The notes beneath the pieces are model-generated. The model saw only the letters and a program-made list of their open reading frames with translations. It was not told the origin of the DNA and did not search any database. Below are positions 17,566 through 26,078 of a stretch of 64,000 nt of DNA, piece after piece. Both the position numbers and the translations under genes were made by a program. Each line of letters starts with the position of its first letter. Within the stretch, counting starts at the first letter, position 1. This DNA comes from Arthrobacter oryzae (GTDB lineage Bacteria > Actinomycetota > Actinomycetes > Actinomycetales > Micrococcaceae), in the NCBI RefSeq assembly GCF_030718995.1, contig NZ_CP132204.1, forward strand, positions 930,001-994,000, written 5' to 3'.

Positions 17566-17811
17566 ATGAGCACCGAACATAAGCCCGAAGACATCGTGAA
17601 CGACGGCGTCGAGGACCAGTCAAGCCCGGTGCCCCGGGACAAGCCGGCAGCCCAGGCATCCGGCCGCCACGCCGGCCCCGGCCCTGTTGATGGCAAGCCG
17701 GACCGTCCGGACGCAGCAGACGGCACCCAACCGCCGGGGCCCGCCGAAGAACAGAACCGCAAAACCGCGGACCACCGCGGCCTCACCACCGAACCCGGCT
17801 CGAGCGACTGA
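17566..17811 (+). CDS. Small disordered hypothetical protein (81 aa)
   Basis: ATG at 17566 preceded by AGGAGC; 81 residues rich in Pro, Asp, Glu, Gly and Lys, with no hydrophobic core, so probably intrinsically disordered. It is followed 14 bases later by a strong hairpin terminator, which supports a real transcript. Function unknown. Confidence 0.6.
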   Translation: MSTEHKPEDIVNDGVEDQSSPVPRDKPAAQASGRHAGPGPVDGKPDRPDAADGTQPPGPAEEQNRKTADHRGLTTEPGSSD

Positions 17812-17824
17812 ACCGACACGCAAC

Positions 17825-17866
17825 AGAGGGGCCCGACGGCGGCAATCGCCGCCATCGGGCCCCTCT
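17825..17866. terminator. Hairpin terminator between convergent genes
   Basis: AGAGGGGCCCGA (17825-17836) is exactly complementary to TCGGGCCCCTCT (17855-17866), with inner GGCGG/CCGCC pairing. It lies after the small gene and before the end of the oppositely transcribed DJ-1/PfpI gene. Confidence 0.85.
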
Positions 17867-17868
17867 TC

Positions 17869-17916
17869 TTTGCGTTGTGCCGGCTTTGCGTTGCGCCGGC
17901 TTTGCGTCGTGCCGGC
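17869..17916. repeat. Three tandem copies of a 16-bp unit
   Basis: TTTGCGTTGTGCCGGC, TTTGCGTTGCGCCGGC and TTTGCGTCGTGCCGGC stand head to tail at 17869-17884, 17885-17900 and 17901-17916. They begin directly after the terminator and end 12 bases before the stop of the DJ-1/PfpI gene. Confidence 0.8.
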
Positions 17917-17928
17917 TGCTGCAGCCGG

Positions 17929-18495
17929 TCAGGCAGTCTGGCCGGCGTGCTCGCCCTCTTCGATCTCTTCAAGCAGTTTGTCGTTGAAGGCCTTGAGGTC
18001 CCCGGGGTGCCTGCTGGTCACGAAGCCCTGGTCCACCACCACTTCCTGGTCACTCCAGTCCGCGCCGGCGTTCTTCAGGTCGGTCTGGAGCGTGTGGTAC
18101 GAGGTCAGCTTGCGGCCGCGGACCACGCCGGCGTCGATGAGCAGCCACGGCCCGTGGCAGATGGAGGCCACCGGCTTGTGCTGCTCGAAGAAGCTCCGGG
18201 CGAAGGCCTGGGCGTCCTTGTCCACGCGGAGGTGGTCCGCGTTGACCACACCGCCGGGAATCACCAGCGCATGGAAATCTGCGGCGTTGGCCTCGGCCAC
18301 GGTGATGTCGACGTCGAACTTTTCGCCCTTTTCGGTGCCGTCGTAGCCCTGCAGCTTTCCGGCCTTCGGCGCCACCAGCGTGGGCTCGCCGCCGGCTTCC
18401 TTCACGGCGTTCCAGGGGCTGGTCAGCTCCACCTGCTCCACGCCGTCGGTCAGCAGGAACGCAACCTTCTTGCCTGCAATATTGTGCGCTGACAT
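17929..18495 (-). CDS. Type 1 glutamine amidotransferase-like protein, DJ-1/PfpI family
   Basis: A 188-residue DJ-1/PfpI protein. Nucleophile Cys113 with His114 lies in SICHGPWLL and Glu20 in DGVEQVEL, the usual Glu-Cys-His arrangement. Related proteins are stress-linked deglycase/glyoxalase-like or peptidase-like enzymes; which activity applies here is not determined. ATG at 18495 with a strong GAGGAGG site; longer upstream starts lack one. It is a single gene facing the small disordered-protein gene across a terminator. Confidence 0.92.
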   Translation of the reverse strand: MSAHNIAGKKVAFLLTDGVEQVELTSPWNAVKEAGGEPTLVAPKAGKLQGYDGTEKGEKFDVDITVAEANAADFHALVIPGGVVNADHLRVDKDAQAFARSFFEQHKPVASICHGPWLLIDAGVVRGRKLTSYHTLQTDLKNAGADWSDQEVVVDQGFVTSRHPGDLKAFNDKLLEEIEEGEHAGQTA

Positions 18496-18739
18496 ATGTC
18501 CTCCTCTTGACGGATGCCTTACGCGTTTAACACTAGGAACCCCGGAAATAATAAGCAAGCTGATAATCCTGCCGCCCCGATCAGACAGCCCCGATCAACC
18601 CGTGCGATCAAAACCGTGCCCATCAAACCGTGCTAGCACGGAAGTCAGCGACACCGCCCCGCGCGCACCATGGAACCACGGTCTCAGGAAAGGATTCCTG
18701 GCCGAAACCACCATCACCGCAACAGGAGCAAGAAGAAAA

Positions 18740-19234
18740 ATGTCCATGACCGACGGAACAACGAAGTCCCGCCCCTCCCGCGCCAAGATCGCACTCGTTT
18801 CAGCAATGACGCTGGGACTTGCTGCGGGCGGCGTCGCCCTCGCCGCGCCCGCCCAGGCCGCCACCACCAACTACGCCTGCACCGTCACCCCGCTGAAGCC
18901 CGTCTTTGCCGGCTTCAATTCCTCGGGGACCAAGCTGGTGGACTACCAGATCCAGGTCCGCTGCTACAACGACCGTTCCGTCTACATTGAGCAGCAGCGC
19001 TGGGAAAGTGACGACTGGCCCAACGGCGACGACCACCTCGGCAACTCCAGCTTCAGCCGCTCGCTCGGCTACTACAGCGGAACGGTCACCATCCACAATG
19101 TCCGCACGCTGACCAACACCGAGATCGGCAACGAGGAGGTGTACCACAAGGTCCGCCACCAGGAAGGGACCGGCGGCGTCTGGTCGCCGTTCACCGGCTG
19201 GAAGGGCAGCGGCACCACGTCCATGTCGAATTAG
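18740..19234 (+). CDS. Small exported hypothetical protein
   Basis: A 164-residue protein with a clear Sec signal peptide: basic start SRPSRAK, hydrophobic core IALVSAMTLGLAAGGVALA, and likely cleavage after APAQA near residue 41. The mature part is about 120 residues, rich in Tyr, Trp, Ser and Thr, with two cysteines (YACTVTP, VRCYND) that may form one disulfide; it looks like a small beta-sandwich. ATG at 18740 follows an A-rich stretch with AGGAG further upstream. No family recognised. A bidirectional terminator follows. Confidence 0.8.
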   Translation: MSMTDGTTKSRPSRAKIALVSAMTLGLAAGGVALAAPAQAATTNYACTVTPLKPVFAGFNSSGTKLVDYQIQVRCYNDRSVYIEQQRWESDDWPNGDDHLGNSSFSRSLGYYSGTVTIHNVRTLTNTEIGNEEVYHKVRHQEGTGGVWSPFTGWKGSGTTSMSN

Positions 19235-19280
19235 CGCAGGTCCAACTAGCGCGCCCCATCCTCCGTCCGAACAACAGCGA

Positions 19281-19313
19281 ACCGGCGGCCGTCCCCACGG
19301 GACGGCCGCCGGT
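19281..19313. terminator. Bidirectional hairpin terminator
   Basis: ACCGGCGGCCGTCCC (19281-19295) and GGGACGGCCGCCGGT (19299-19313) are perfect 15-bp inverted arms with a 3-base loop, placed between the exported-protein gene and the convergent response regulator. Confidence 0.85.
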
Positions 19314-19316
19314 CTG

Positions 19317-19973
19317 CTACTGCTGGCGCAGGTAGGTGAGCACGGCGAGGACGCGGCGGTGGTCCTCGGGCTCCGGCCGCAGCCCCAGCTTCAGGAAGAT
19401 ACTCCGGATGTGCGCCTCCACGGTCCGCTCCCCCAGGAACAGGGTCTTCCCGATCGCCTGGTTGGTCCGTCCCTCGGCCATCAGCTCCAGGACATCCCGC
19501 TCCCGGCTGCTGAGCTCATCTTCCCGGTGGTGTCCGTTGTGCGGCCGGGACACCATCCGGGCCACCAGTTCAGGATCGACGGCGGTCCCGCCGGCCGCCA
19601 CCCGGTGCAGCGCGTCGATGAAGTCGTCGATGTCCGAGACCCGCTCCTTCAGGAGGTAGCCCAGCCCCTTTGCCCCGTTGCCGAACAGCGACATCGCGTT
19701 CTCCGTCTCCACGTATTGGGACAACAGGAGGACCCCCGTGCCGGGCTGGTCCCGCCGGATGGCCGTGGCAGCCTGGATGCCCTCCGTGGTGAATGTGGGC
19801 GGCATGCGGATATCGACGACGGCAACGTCGGGCTGCAGGGCAGCAACACACCCCAGCAGTTCCCGGGCATCCACTGCCTCGCAGACCACCTCCAGGCCCT
19901 CGGAACTGAGCAGCGCGGCCAGGCCGCGGCGGAGCAGCGCCGAGTCGTCCGCGATGGCTACGCGCAGGGTCAT
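19317..19973 (-). CDS. NarL/LuxR-type response regulator (pair 1)
   Basis: A 218-residue regulator: receiver domain residues 1-120 with acidic Asp9/Asp10, phospho-acceptor Asp54 in [10 protein letters not shown] and Lys in GYLLKE; LuxR helix-turn-helix in residues about 150-215 ([25 protein letters not shown]). The start overlaps the kinase gene by four bases (ATGA), fixing it as that kinase's partner. It is the last gene of a four-gene two-component set (22548-23927, 21875-22585, 19970-21811, then this one). Target genes are unknown. Confidence 0.93.
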   Translation of the reverse strand: MTLRVAIADDSALLRRGLAALLSSEGLEVVCEAVDARELLGCVAALQPDVAVVDIRMPPTFTTEGIQAATAIRRDQPGTGVLLLSQYVETENAMSLFGNGAKGLGYLLKERVSDIDDFIDALHRVAAGGTAVDPELVARMVSRPHNGHHREDELSSRERDVLELMAEGRTNQAIGKTLFLGERTVEAHIRSIFLKLGLRPEPEDHRRVLAVLTYLRQQ

Positions 19974-21811
19974 GGCATGTCCTCCGTTGGATCGGCCGAG
20001 AATGGCAGGGTTGCCGCCACGGTTGTTCCGCGGCCTTCCGGGCTGGTGACTGTCAGCGAGCCGCCCAGGGCGGCGGCCCGGTCGGCCAGCCCCAGCAGGC
20101 CGCCGTCGGAACCGGACGTCGCCCCGCCGATCCCGTTATCCGTGACGCTGAGAGTGAGTCCGGTGTCCGTGCCCCTGACGCCGATCCGAAGGTTCGAGGC
20201 CCGGGCATGTTTGGCCGCATTGGTCACGGCTTCGGCACAGATGAAGTAGGCGGCGAGTTCCACCGGCGGCGGGGGCCTGTGCGGCAGGTCAACGTCCAGC
20301 TCGACGGGCAGCGCGGAGCGCTCCGCGAGCGCCGTGAGGGAGCCGCCGAGTCCCCGTTCCTGCAGCGACGGCGGGTAGACGCCCCTGGCGAGCTCACGCA
20401 GTTCCGCCAGCGCAACGGCAAGTTCCTCGCTGGCCTGCTCCACAAGTTCCTTCATCTCCGCAGGGTCCGGGGCACGGCGGGCCCTGGCCAGGTCCATGGA
20501 CACGGCCACCAGGCGCTGCTGTGCACCGTCATGAAGGTCCCGTTCCAGCTCACGGCGCCGGGCGTCCCCGGCGGTGACAATACGTTCCCGGGAGCGGCGC
20601 ACCTCGACCAGCTGGTCCCGCAGCTGCTGTTCCATGTTCTGGTTGTCCAGGGCCAGGGACGTGGCGCTCTGGACGGCGGCGAGCAGCTGGGGCTGGTCCC
20701 GGAGTGCTTCGTCGAAGACCAAGGCCCCGACGGGGACGCCGTTGCGCTCGAGCACCATGGCCGCCCTCCCGGAACCGTCCTCCGGAATGGCACGGGGCAC
20801 GCCGTCGTCGTCCACGAATCCGGACAGCGCAGGGGACCACCGCCACAGGCTGAGGGTGGGGTCCCGGACCGACCTGCGCAGGGCGCGGACCAGCCGGTCG
20901 CTGACCGGCGCCGTGCCGATCTCCACCATCAAGTCGCTCAGGGCGCCGCGGGCAAACCTGTAACGCCACAGCCCCAGCAACACTGCGAGCGGTACGATCG
21001 CCGTCGCCGGGTACTGCCACAGCAGGGCCTCGTTGGAGAGGGAGCCGGTCAGCTGCACCACGGCGAGGGACACCCAGACGGTGGATGCGGTCTTGATGAT
21101 CACTGCCAGCCACAGCGGCAGGAACGCCGCGCGGTACGCTGGCGAGCCGGCCCGCCAGCGGGAGACGAGCACTGCCATGATGGCCAGGCCGATGCCCACC
21201 TGGACAATCCGGGCGGCGTCCCCGATGGCACTGGTGAGCTGCGGGCTGTCCCGGAGGAGGAGCAGGTTCCGGGACGTGGACTCCCCTGCGGCGATGTGCA
21301 GCCGCGGATCAAAGAACGCCCAGCTGGCCACCGCGATGACCGCCCAGGCGGCAAAAAAGAAGACGACCGCCGCCCGTTCCGCACGCGAACGCAGGACTCC
21401 CGACGGAAAGCTCAAGGCCAGCTGCAGCAGCGGCGGCTGGTACATAAGCGTCAGACCCACCCCCACCGTGAACAGGACGGGATCGCTGGACCGCCGCACC
21501 CCGGCAGCCAGCCACAGCAGGCCCGCGAGCACCAGCAGCAGCCCGGGGTTCCGGTTCGGCCGGGTCTGCCACGCCGCCACGCCGGCCAGGACGAAGGCGA
21601 GCCCCACGGCAATGAACAGGGAGAGCTCGGTCACCGTAAACGGTGCCCGTGTCGGGTTCTCGCCCCAGCGGATGACCCCCTGGGCGTTGAGGACTCCGAG
21701 GGTCCGGGCGGGATCCTGCAGGGCCGCCGGCCGCCAGTCAATCGAGATCAGCACCAGGGCCAGGACGCCCACGGTGGCAGCCACTACCAGTACCAGTTGC
21801 TTGGGAGTCAC
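19970..21811 (-). CDS. Membrane sensor histidine kinase (pair 1)
   Basis: About 613 residues. Residues 1-290 hold many hydrophobic helices and act as the membrane sensor; a cytoplasmic linker follows; the HisKA_3 dimerisation helix carries His427 in [19 protein letters not shown], and the ATPase domain includes AVTNAAKHA and DNGIGG. This is the NarX/DesK-type (HPK7) kinase layout. GTG at 21811 is chosen because GGAGGG lies seven bases upstream; an in-frame GTG at 21844 has no such site. Coupled to the response regulator at 19317-19973. Signal unknown. Confidence 0.9.
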   Translation of the reverse strand: MTPKQLVLVVAATVGVLALVLISIDWRPAALQDPARTLGVLNAQGVIRWGENPTRAPFTVTELSLFIAVGLAFVLAGVAAWQTRPNRNPGLLLVLAGLLWLAAGVRRSSDPVLFTVGVGLTLMYQPPLLQLALSFPSGVLRSRAERAAVVFFFAAWAVIAVASWAFFDPRLHIAAGESTSRNLLLLRDSPQLTSAIGDAARIVQVGIGLAIMAVLVSRWRAGSPAYRAAFLPLWLAVIIKTASTVWVSLAVVQLTGSLSNEALLWQYPATAIVPLAVLLGLWRYRFARGALSDLMVEIGTAPVSDRLVRALRRSVRDPTLSLWRWSPALSGFVDDDGVPRAIPEDGSGRAAMVLERNGVPVGALVFDEALRDQPQLLAAVQSATSLALDNQNMEQQLRDQLVEVRRSRERIVTAGDARRRELERDLHDGAQQRLVAVSMDLARARRAPDPAEMKELVEQASEELAVALAELRELARGVYPPSLQERGLGGSLTALAERSALPVELDVDLPHRPPPPVELAAYFICAEAVTNAAKHARASNLRIGVRGTDTGLTLSVTDNGIGGATSGSDGGLLGLADRAAALGGSLTVTSPEGRGTTVAATLPFSADPTEDMP

Positions 21812-21874
21812 ACTGCTTCCCTCCGCCAAGCTTAAGAATCCCACGCAGCCGGGCGGCGGGCCAGACCCGCGTAG

Positions 21875-22585
21875 CTAACCCAACAGCCGCCGTTCGTAGG
21901 CAAAGGCAACGAGCTGGAGCCTGGTGCGGAGCCCCAGCTTGTCCAGCACGCTGCGCAGGTGCGTCTTGATGGTGGCCTCGGACACGAACAGGCTGTCAGC
22001 CATTTCGGCGTTGGCCAGCCCCTTGGCCGCCAGCAGGAAGACATCGCGTTCACGCGCGGACAGCACCTCAAGGACGGAGAGGTCCGGCCCCGCGGAAGGC
22101 AAAGTGCGGGCTGCATGCTGAAAAAGCTCATGGACGGAGCCGGGCGCAATCACGGAGTAGCCCGAATGGACGGTGCGGATGGCCGCCAGGAGGAACTCGG
22201 GTTCCGCGCTCTTGAGGAGGTATCCGCTGGCGCCGGCCTGAACAGCCTCCACCACCGCCTGGTCGCGGTTGAAGGTGGTCAGGGCGATGATCTTTGGTTT
22301 GCTCCAGCCCTCGCAATCCGCCTGCTGCAGGATCAGCCGGGTGGCGGCGACGCCGTCGAGCACCGGCATCCGGAGGTCCATCAGCATCACATCAGGGGTC
22401 AGGTCCGCGGCGAGCGCCACTGCCTGTCCGCCGTCGCCCGCCTCCCCCGATAGCTCCATGTCCGGCTGGCTCTCGATGAGCATCCGGATGCCGGAACGGA
22501 AGAGCGGCTGGTCGTCCACGAGCGCCACCGAGATGCGCCCTCCGGCATCAACCACGGACGGCCGCTTCCGGGCGGGCTTCCCCAT
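21875..22585 (-). CDS. NarL/LuxR-type response regulator (pair 2)
   Basis: A 236-residue regulator with the receiver at residues 17-135 (Asp24/Asp25, phospho-acceptor Asp70 in VMLMDLRMP, Lys in GYLLKS) and a C-terminal LuxR helix-turn-helix (LSARERDVFLLAAKGLANAEMADSL). The start at 22585 overlaps the end of kinase 2 by 38 bases; a GTG at 22555 is an alternative that trims ten residues. It follows kinase 2 and precedes kinase 1, so two complete systems are in one run of genes and cross-talk is possible. Confidence 0.92.
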   Translation of the reverse strand: MGKPARKRPSVVDAGGRISVALVDDQPLFRSGIRMLIESQPDMELSGEAGDGGQAVALAADLTPDVMLMDLRMPVLDGVAATRLILQQADCEGWSKPKIIALTTFNRDQAVVEAVQAGASGYLLKSAEPEFLLAAIRTVHSGYSVIAPGSVHELFQHAARTLPSAGPDLSVLEVLSARERDVFLLAAKGLANAEMADSLFVSEATIKTHLRSVLDKLGLRTRLQLVAFAYERRLLG

Positions 22586-23927
22586 GCGGCGCCGCTTCCA
22601 GTTCCGCCGGCGCCTGTCCTCCTGCAGCCAGGCCAGTGTTTGTTCCGGCGGCGGATGTTTCCCCGGCCGCTGTAACTTCGCCCGCGGCGGCCTGCAGCCC
22701 GTACGGCACGAACGCTGTCACCCGGAACTGTTCGCCGTCCGGCCCGGCCGTCACCCAGCCTCCCGCCAGGTGCGCCCGCTCGCGCATACCGGGTATGCCC
22801 CGCCCCACCCGAAAACCGCCGTCGGTTTCCGCCGCGGCTCCCCGGTCGGCGGCCATCGCTGACGCGACGTGCAGCGCGAGCCCGGGCCCGCTCCAGTCAA
22901 AGTGCAGACGCACCGCGGTGCCCCGTCCGCCGTGCTTGAGGGCATTGGTGAGGCACTCCTGGACAATGCGGAACACGGCCAGCTCCTGGCCGGTGGTCAG
23001 GGGCGCCGGAGTGCCCGATTCGCTGCGGTCGATGGCCAGGCTGCCCTGCCGCATCCTCTCCACGAGCGGGGCGACATCACTGAGCCGGGGCTGGGGCGCG
23101 ACCATGCCGTCGTCGCGGACTCCCTCGATGACGCGTTGCGCGTCCACCAGGGCACTCCGGGCGGAGCTGGCGATATTTTCAAGGGCGTTGAGCACGGCCT
23201 TGGGCTGGTCCGAACTCAGGTAGCGGGTGCCGTCCGCCTGCGCCGCGATGACTGCCAGGGAATGAGCCAGGACATCATGCAGGTCCCGGGCAATGCGCGT
23301 TCGTTCCTGCTCCACGATGAGGTCGACCTCTGCCTCCTTCAGGCCGGCCTGGGCAATGTTCCGTGCGTGGAACAGGCTGCCGCGTTCCTGATAGAGCTTC
23401 AATGCGAGCCCGACGGCGGCGCAGCCGGCGGCGATCAGTGTCAGGACGGAGAAGAGCTGCCAGCCGTGGACCTGCAAGGCCAAGCGGTCACCGCCGTACA
23501 ACGGACGGAACCAGCCCACTCCGTAGCTGTACCGCCAGGAGATCATCAGGAACGTCATGGCCACGATGAAGACCGCGTTGGCCGAAACGGCCACCACCGC
23601 AGTCCGCCTGGCCGCGGTCCACAGGATGAACGCCAGGGCGATGAACGATCCGATGTAGATGGGCCAGTGGTTCGAGTACATGGCCGGGATGACGTAGAGG
23701 AACTGGCCCGCCAGCAGGATCGCCGTCAGGGCGAGCGAAACGATCGGCTGCCACACCGACACGGCGATGGCCGCCGTCATCAGAACCAGCGGGACCGTTC
23801 CCGGCCAGACGTTGAGTCCGGGCCACGGCCCCATCCTTCCTGCTTCGCCCACGCACCACAGCGCGAAGAAAAGAACGGCCGCCACGGGGGCGCCCCAATG
23901 CCGCATGAATTTCAGAAGTGGTTCCAT
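22548..23927 (-). CDS. Membrane sensor histidine kinase (pair 2)
   Basis: A 459-residue kinase with about six predicted membrane helices in residues 10-180, a HisKA_3 helix with His217 in RIARDLHDVLAHSLAVIAAQ, and an ATPase domain (ECLTNALKHG, VGRGIPGMRERA). The C-terminal 40 residues are Ala/Gly/Thr-rich. ATG at 23927 (MEPLLKFMRHW) is preferred over a longer start because hydrophobic residues begin soon after and AGG precedes it. Coupled by overlap to the response regulator at 21875-22585. Signal unknown. Confidence 0.9.
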   Translation of the reverse strand: MEPLLKFMRHWGAPVAAVLFFALWCVGEAGRMGPWPGLNVWPGTVPLVLMTAAIAVSVWQPIVSLALTAILLAGQFLYVIPAMYSNHWPIYIGSFIALAFILWTAARRTAVVAVSANAVFIVAMTFLMISWRYSYGVGWFRPLYGGDRLALQVHGWQLFSVLTLIAAGCAAVGLALKLYQERGSLFHARNIAQAGLKEAEVDLIVEQERTRIARDLHDVLAHSLAVIAAQADGTRYLSSDQPKAVLNALENIASSARSALVDAQRVIEGVRDDGMVAPQPRLSDVAPLVERMRQGSLAIDRSESGTPAPLTTGQELAVFRIVQECLTNALKHGGRGTAVRLHFDWSGPGLALHVASAMAADRGAAAETDGGFRVGRGIPGMRERAHLAGGWVTAGPDGEQFRVTAFVPYGLQAAAGEVTAAGETSAAGTNTGLAAGGQAPAELEAAPHGEARPEAAVRG

Positions 23928-24172
23928 GCCTGTCACCCTATCCACGCGCGCAGGCGCTCCTGTGACAACGACGGCCAATTCCGCCTGAGCTCCACCGCGA
24001 AGCCAGCAGATTCATCCTTCCAGCCAGGCATGCCGCGGAACTTGAGCCAAAATTGCATCAATGCCGCGTTATTCCTGATTCCCCCGGTTCACCCTTGAGT
24101 CATAACATCCAGGCGGGAACCCAGCACCCGCGAGAAGAAAGCATCACAGGCTGCAAGGAAGCAGGACCGGCC

Positions 24173-24646
24173 ATGAAAAAGGCTCCAGCGGTCAACGAGG
24201 TCGCCGCGATCCACGGCGTCATTACCGACCAGGCTCCGGTGGATTTTCATGCCCTGGGGCTCGCCGGCTGCATCGACCGGCTCGCCGCGCCGCTGCGGGA
24301 GCAGGGAACCAGGATCCGGTGGGAGACGCCGCACCACGGCATCGAGATACCGGCCGGAAGCGCCGGGCTGCTGTACCACGCCGCCCAGGAGGCCCTGAGC
24401 AACGCCTTCAAATTCGCCGCTGCCACCGAACTGACCGTCCGGCTCGCAGCAGTGCATCACGGGATACGGCTGACGGTAGCCGACAACGGCACCGGCTTTG
24501 ACCGCCACGATCACCACGGGAACCGCCCGCAGGGATTCGGACTGCTCCTGATGTCCATCGCGGTCCACGAAGCCGGCGGCACTGCAACCATCGACACCGC
24601 TCCCGGCAAGGGCACCTGCGTCACGGTCACGCTTCCGTTGGACTGA
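24173..24646 (+). CDS. Stand-alone histidine-kinase-type ATPase domain protein
   Basis: A 157-residue protein made almost only of a HATPase_c domain: N box QEALSNAFKFAA at about residues 84-95, G1 box DNGTGFD, and G2-like GFGLLLMSIAVHEAGG with GKGTCVTVTLP. Upstream residues (VDFHALGLAGCIDRLAAPL) look like the tail of a HisKA_3 kinase, but the phospho-accepting His helix and any sensor are missing. ATG at 24173 follows GGAAGCAGGA. It points away from the two-component genes. It may be a decayed kinase, or a working ATPase or phosphatase-like partner. Function uncertain. Confidence 0.7.
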   Translation: MKKAPAVNEVAAIHGVITDQAPVDFHALGLAGCIDRLAAPLREQGTRIRWETPHHGIEIPAGSAGLLYHAAQEALSNAFKFAAATELTVRLAAVHHGIRLTVADNGTGFDRHDHHGNRPQGFGLLLMSIAVHEAGGTATIDTAPGKGTCVTVTLPLD

Positions 24647-24758
24647 CCGCACGCTTCCACTGCAATGACCACATGATTCTCTGGGGGGATCGCCATGCAT
24701 CTCAGCCCGGGCCGCTGTGCCCACGGAACCATCCGCCGGCTCCAGTATCATTTTGCCC

Positions 24759-26075
24759 ATGACCAGGCCTGCGGTGAGGGTCCCTGTCACGGGAGTAGCC
24801 CGCGAAGCCCTCGATACCGTCTGGGACCGGATCTTCTTCCTCATCGGTGGTGTCGCCGCCGCCTGGCTGACGTACCTTCTCCTTGAGCTCAGCTTCCAGT
24901 GGGGCTGGGGCCAGCTATGGTTCACCTTCGTCTTCTGGGCCATGCTCGCCTACCTCGTCCTGCCCAGGCTCCACTCAATCCTGACCCGCGTGTATGTGCC
25001 GGATTACTTCATCGGGCGCGCCCGCACCAGCGACGGCCTGCTCGGTGGTCCGGTGAATGTTGCCCTGCTGGGCTCCGAAGCCCAGCTCCACCACGTGATG
25101 CGCAGGGCCGGCTGGACCATCGCCGACGACGTGACCTTGGCCAGCAGCTGGCGGATCATCACCTCCACCGTGTTGCGCCGCAGCTACCTCGAGGCCCCTG
25201 TCAGCCCGCTCTTCCTGTTCGGCCGGCAGCAGGATTTCGCGTACCAGCAGGAAGTGGACGGAAATCCCGGCAAGCGCCACCACGTCCGCTTCTGGCGGTG
25301 TCCGCCCGGCTGGCTGCTCCCCGGCGGCGTGTCCGCTGACTGGCTGGCTGCCGGCACCTATGACAGAAGTGTCGGCTTCTCGTTGTTCACCCTCCAGGTC
25401 ACGCACAAGATCGACGAACACACGGACGATGAGCGGGACCATATCGTCAGGTCCATGTCCGACGCCGAACCGTCCGCCGCCGTCCGGGTGATCCGGGACT
25501 TTTCCACCGGCTACCACACCCGCAACGGCGGGGGCGATGAAATTGCCACCGACGGCGACCTGCCCATCGTTGACTTGCGGGCAACGCCGGTGTCCGGCGT
25601 TGCCGTGGCACGGCTCCCGAGCGACAGCCGGAACAGGCGACCCGCCCCCACGATCATCGGGGCGGCCCTCGTCGCCGGCCGTGCATTGGCAGCCGCGGCA
25701 CTGGCGGTGTCCATCCTGCTCTTCCCCGCCGAGCACCTGAGCGCGGACCAGTCCCAGCTGGTGCTTTACCTTGGCCTGGCAGTGGTGGTCCTGTTTGCCC
25801 TCGCAGAACTGCTGCTTGCCTGGTTCGTCTTCCTGGGCCGCAACTGGGCGCGCACGCTCACCATGGCCGTGAGTGCGGCCGCGATCGGCCTGCAGGTCAT
25901 CGATGTGGTCAACGGAGGCCCCGGAATCACGCTGCAGACCAACCTTCCGGGCCTCACCCTGGACATCCTGTTGATCCTCGCCCTGTCCAGCGAGCGGTCC
26001 CGCGTCTACGCCCGCCGCGACCGCAAGGAACCAAAACGGATCGCTGCCCGGCCCGGCGGCCGCGCAGCCATCTGA
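24759..26075 (+). CDS. LssY C-terminal domain-like membrane protein
   Basis: About 438 residues. Two hydrophobic helices lie near residues 25-80 (IFFLIGGVAAAWLTYLLL, LWFTFVFWAMLAYLVL); a soluble part follows with the LssY-C pattern (GGPVNVALLGSEAQLHHVMRRAGWTIADDV, later DRSVGFSLFTLQVTHKIDEHTDDERDHIV), then about four C-terminal membrane helices. LssY-C domains are found in membrane proteins of unclear biochemical role. ATG at 24759 is chosen, but neither it nor GTG at 24717 has a clear ribosome site. It ends three bases from the convergent PLP enzyme. Confidence 0.75.
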   Translation: MTRPAVRVPVTGVAREALDTVWDRIFFLIGGVAAAWLTYLLLELSFQWGWGQLWFTFVFWAMLAYLVLPRLHSILTRVYVPDYFIGRARTSDGLLGGPVNVALLGSEAQLHHVMRRAGWTIADDVTLASSWRIITSTVLRRSYLEAPVSPLFLFGRQQDFAYQQEVDGNPGKRHHVRFWRCPPGWLLPGGVSADWLAAGTYDRSVGFSLFTLQVTHKIDEHTDDERDHIVRSMSDAEPSAAVRVIRDFSTGYHTRNGGGDEIATDGDLPIVDLRATPVSGVAVARLPSDSRNRRPAPTIIGAALVAGRALAAAALAVSILLFPAEHLSADQSQLVLYLGLAVVVLFALAELLLAWFVFLGRNWARTLTMAVSAAAIGLQVIDVVNGGPGITLQTNLPGLTLDILLILALSSERSRVYARRDRKEPKRIAARPGGRAAI

Positions 26076-26078
26076 CGC

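Noticed and set aside
17869-17916. Possible CRISPR remnant
   Set aside because: The three units are directly adjacent with no spacers and there are no cas genes in the window.
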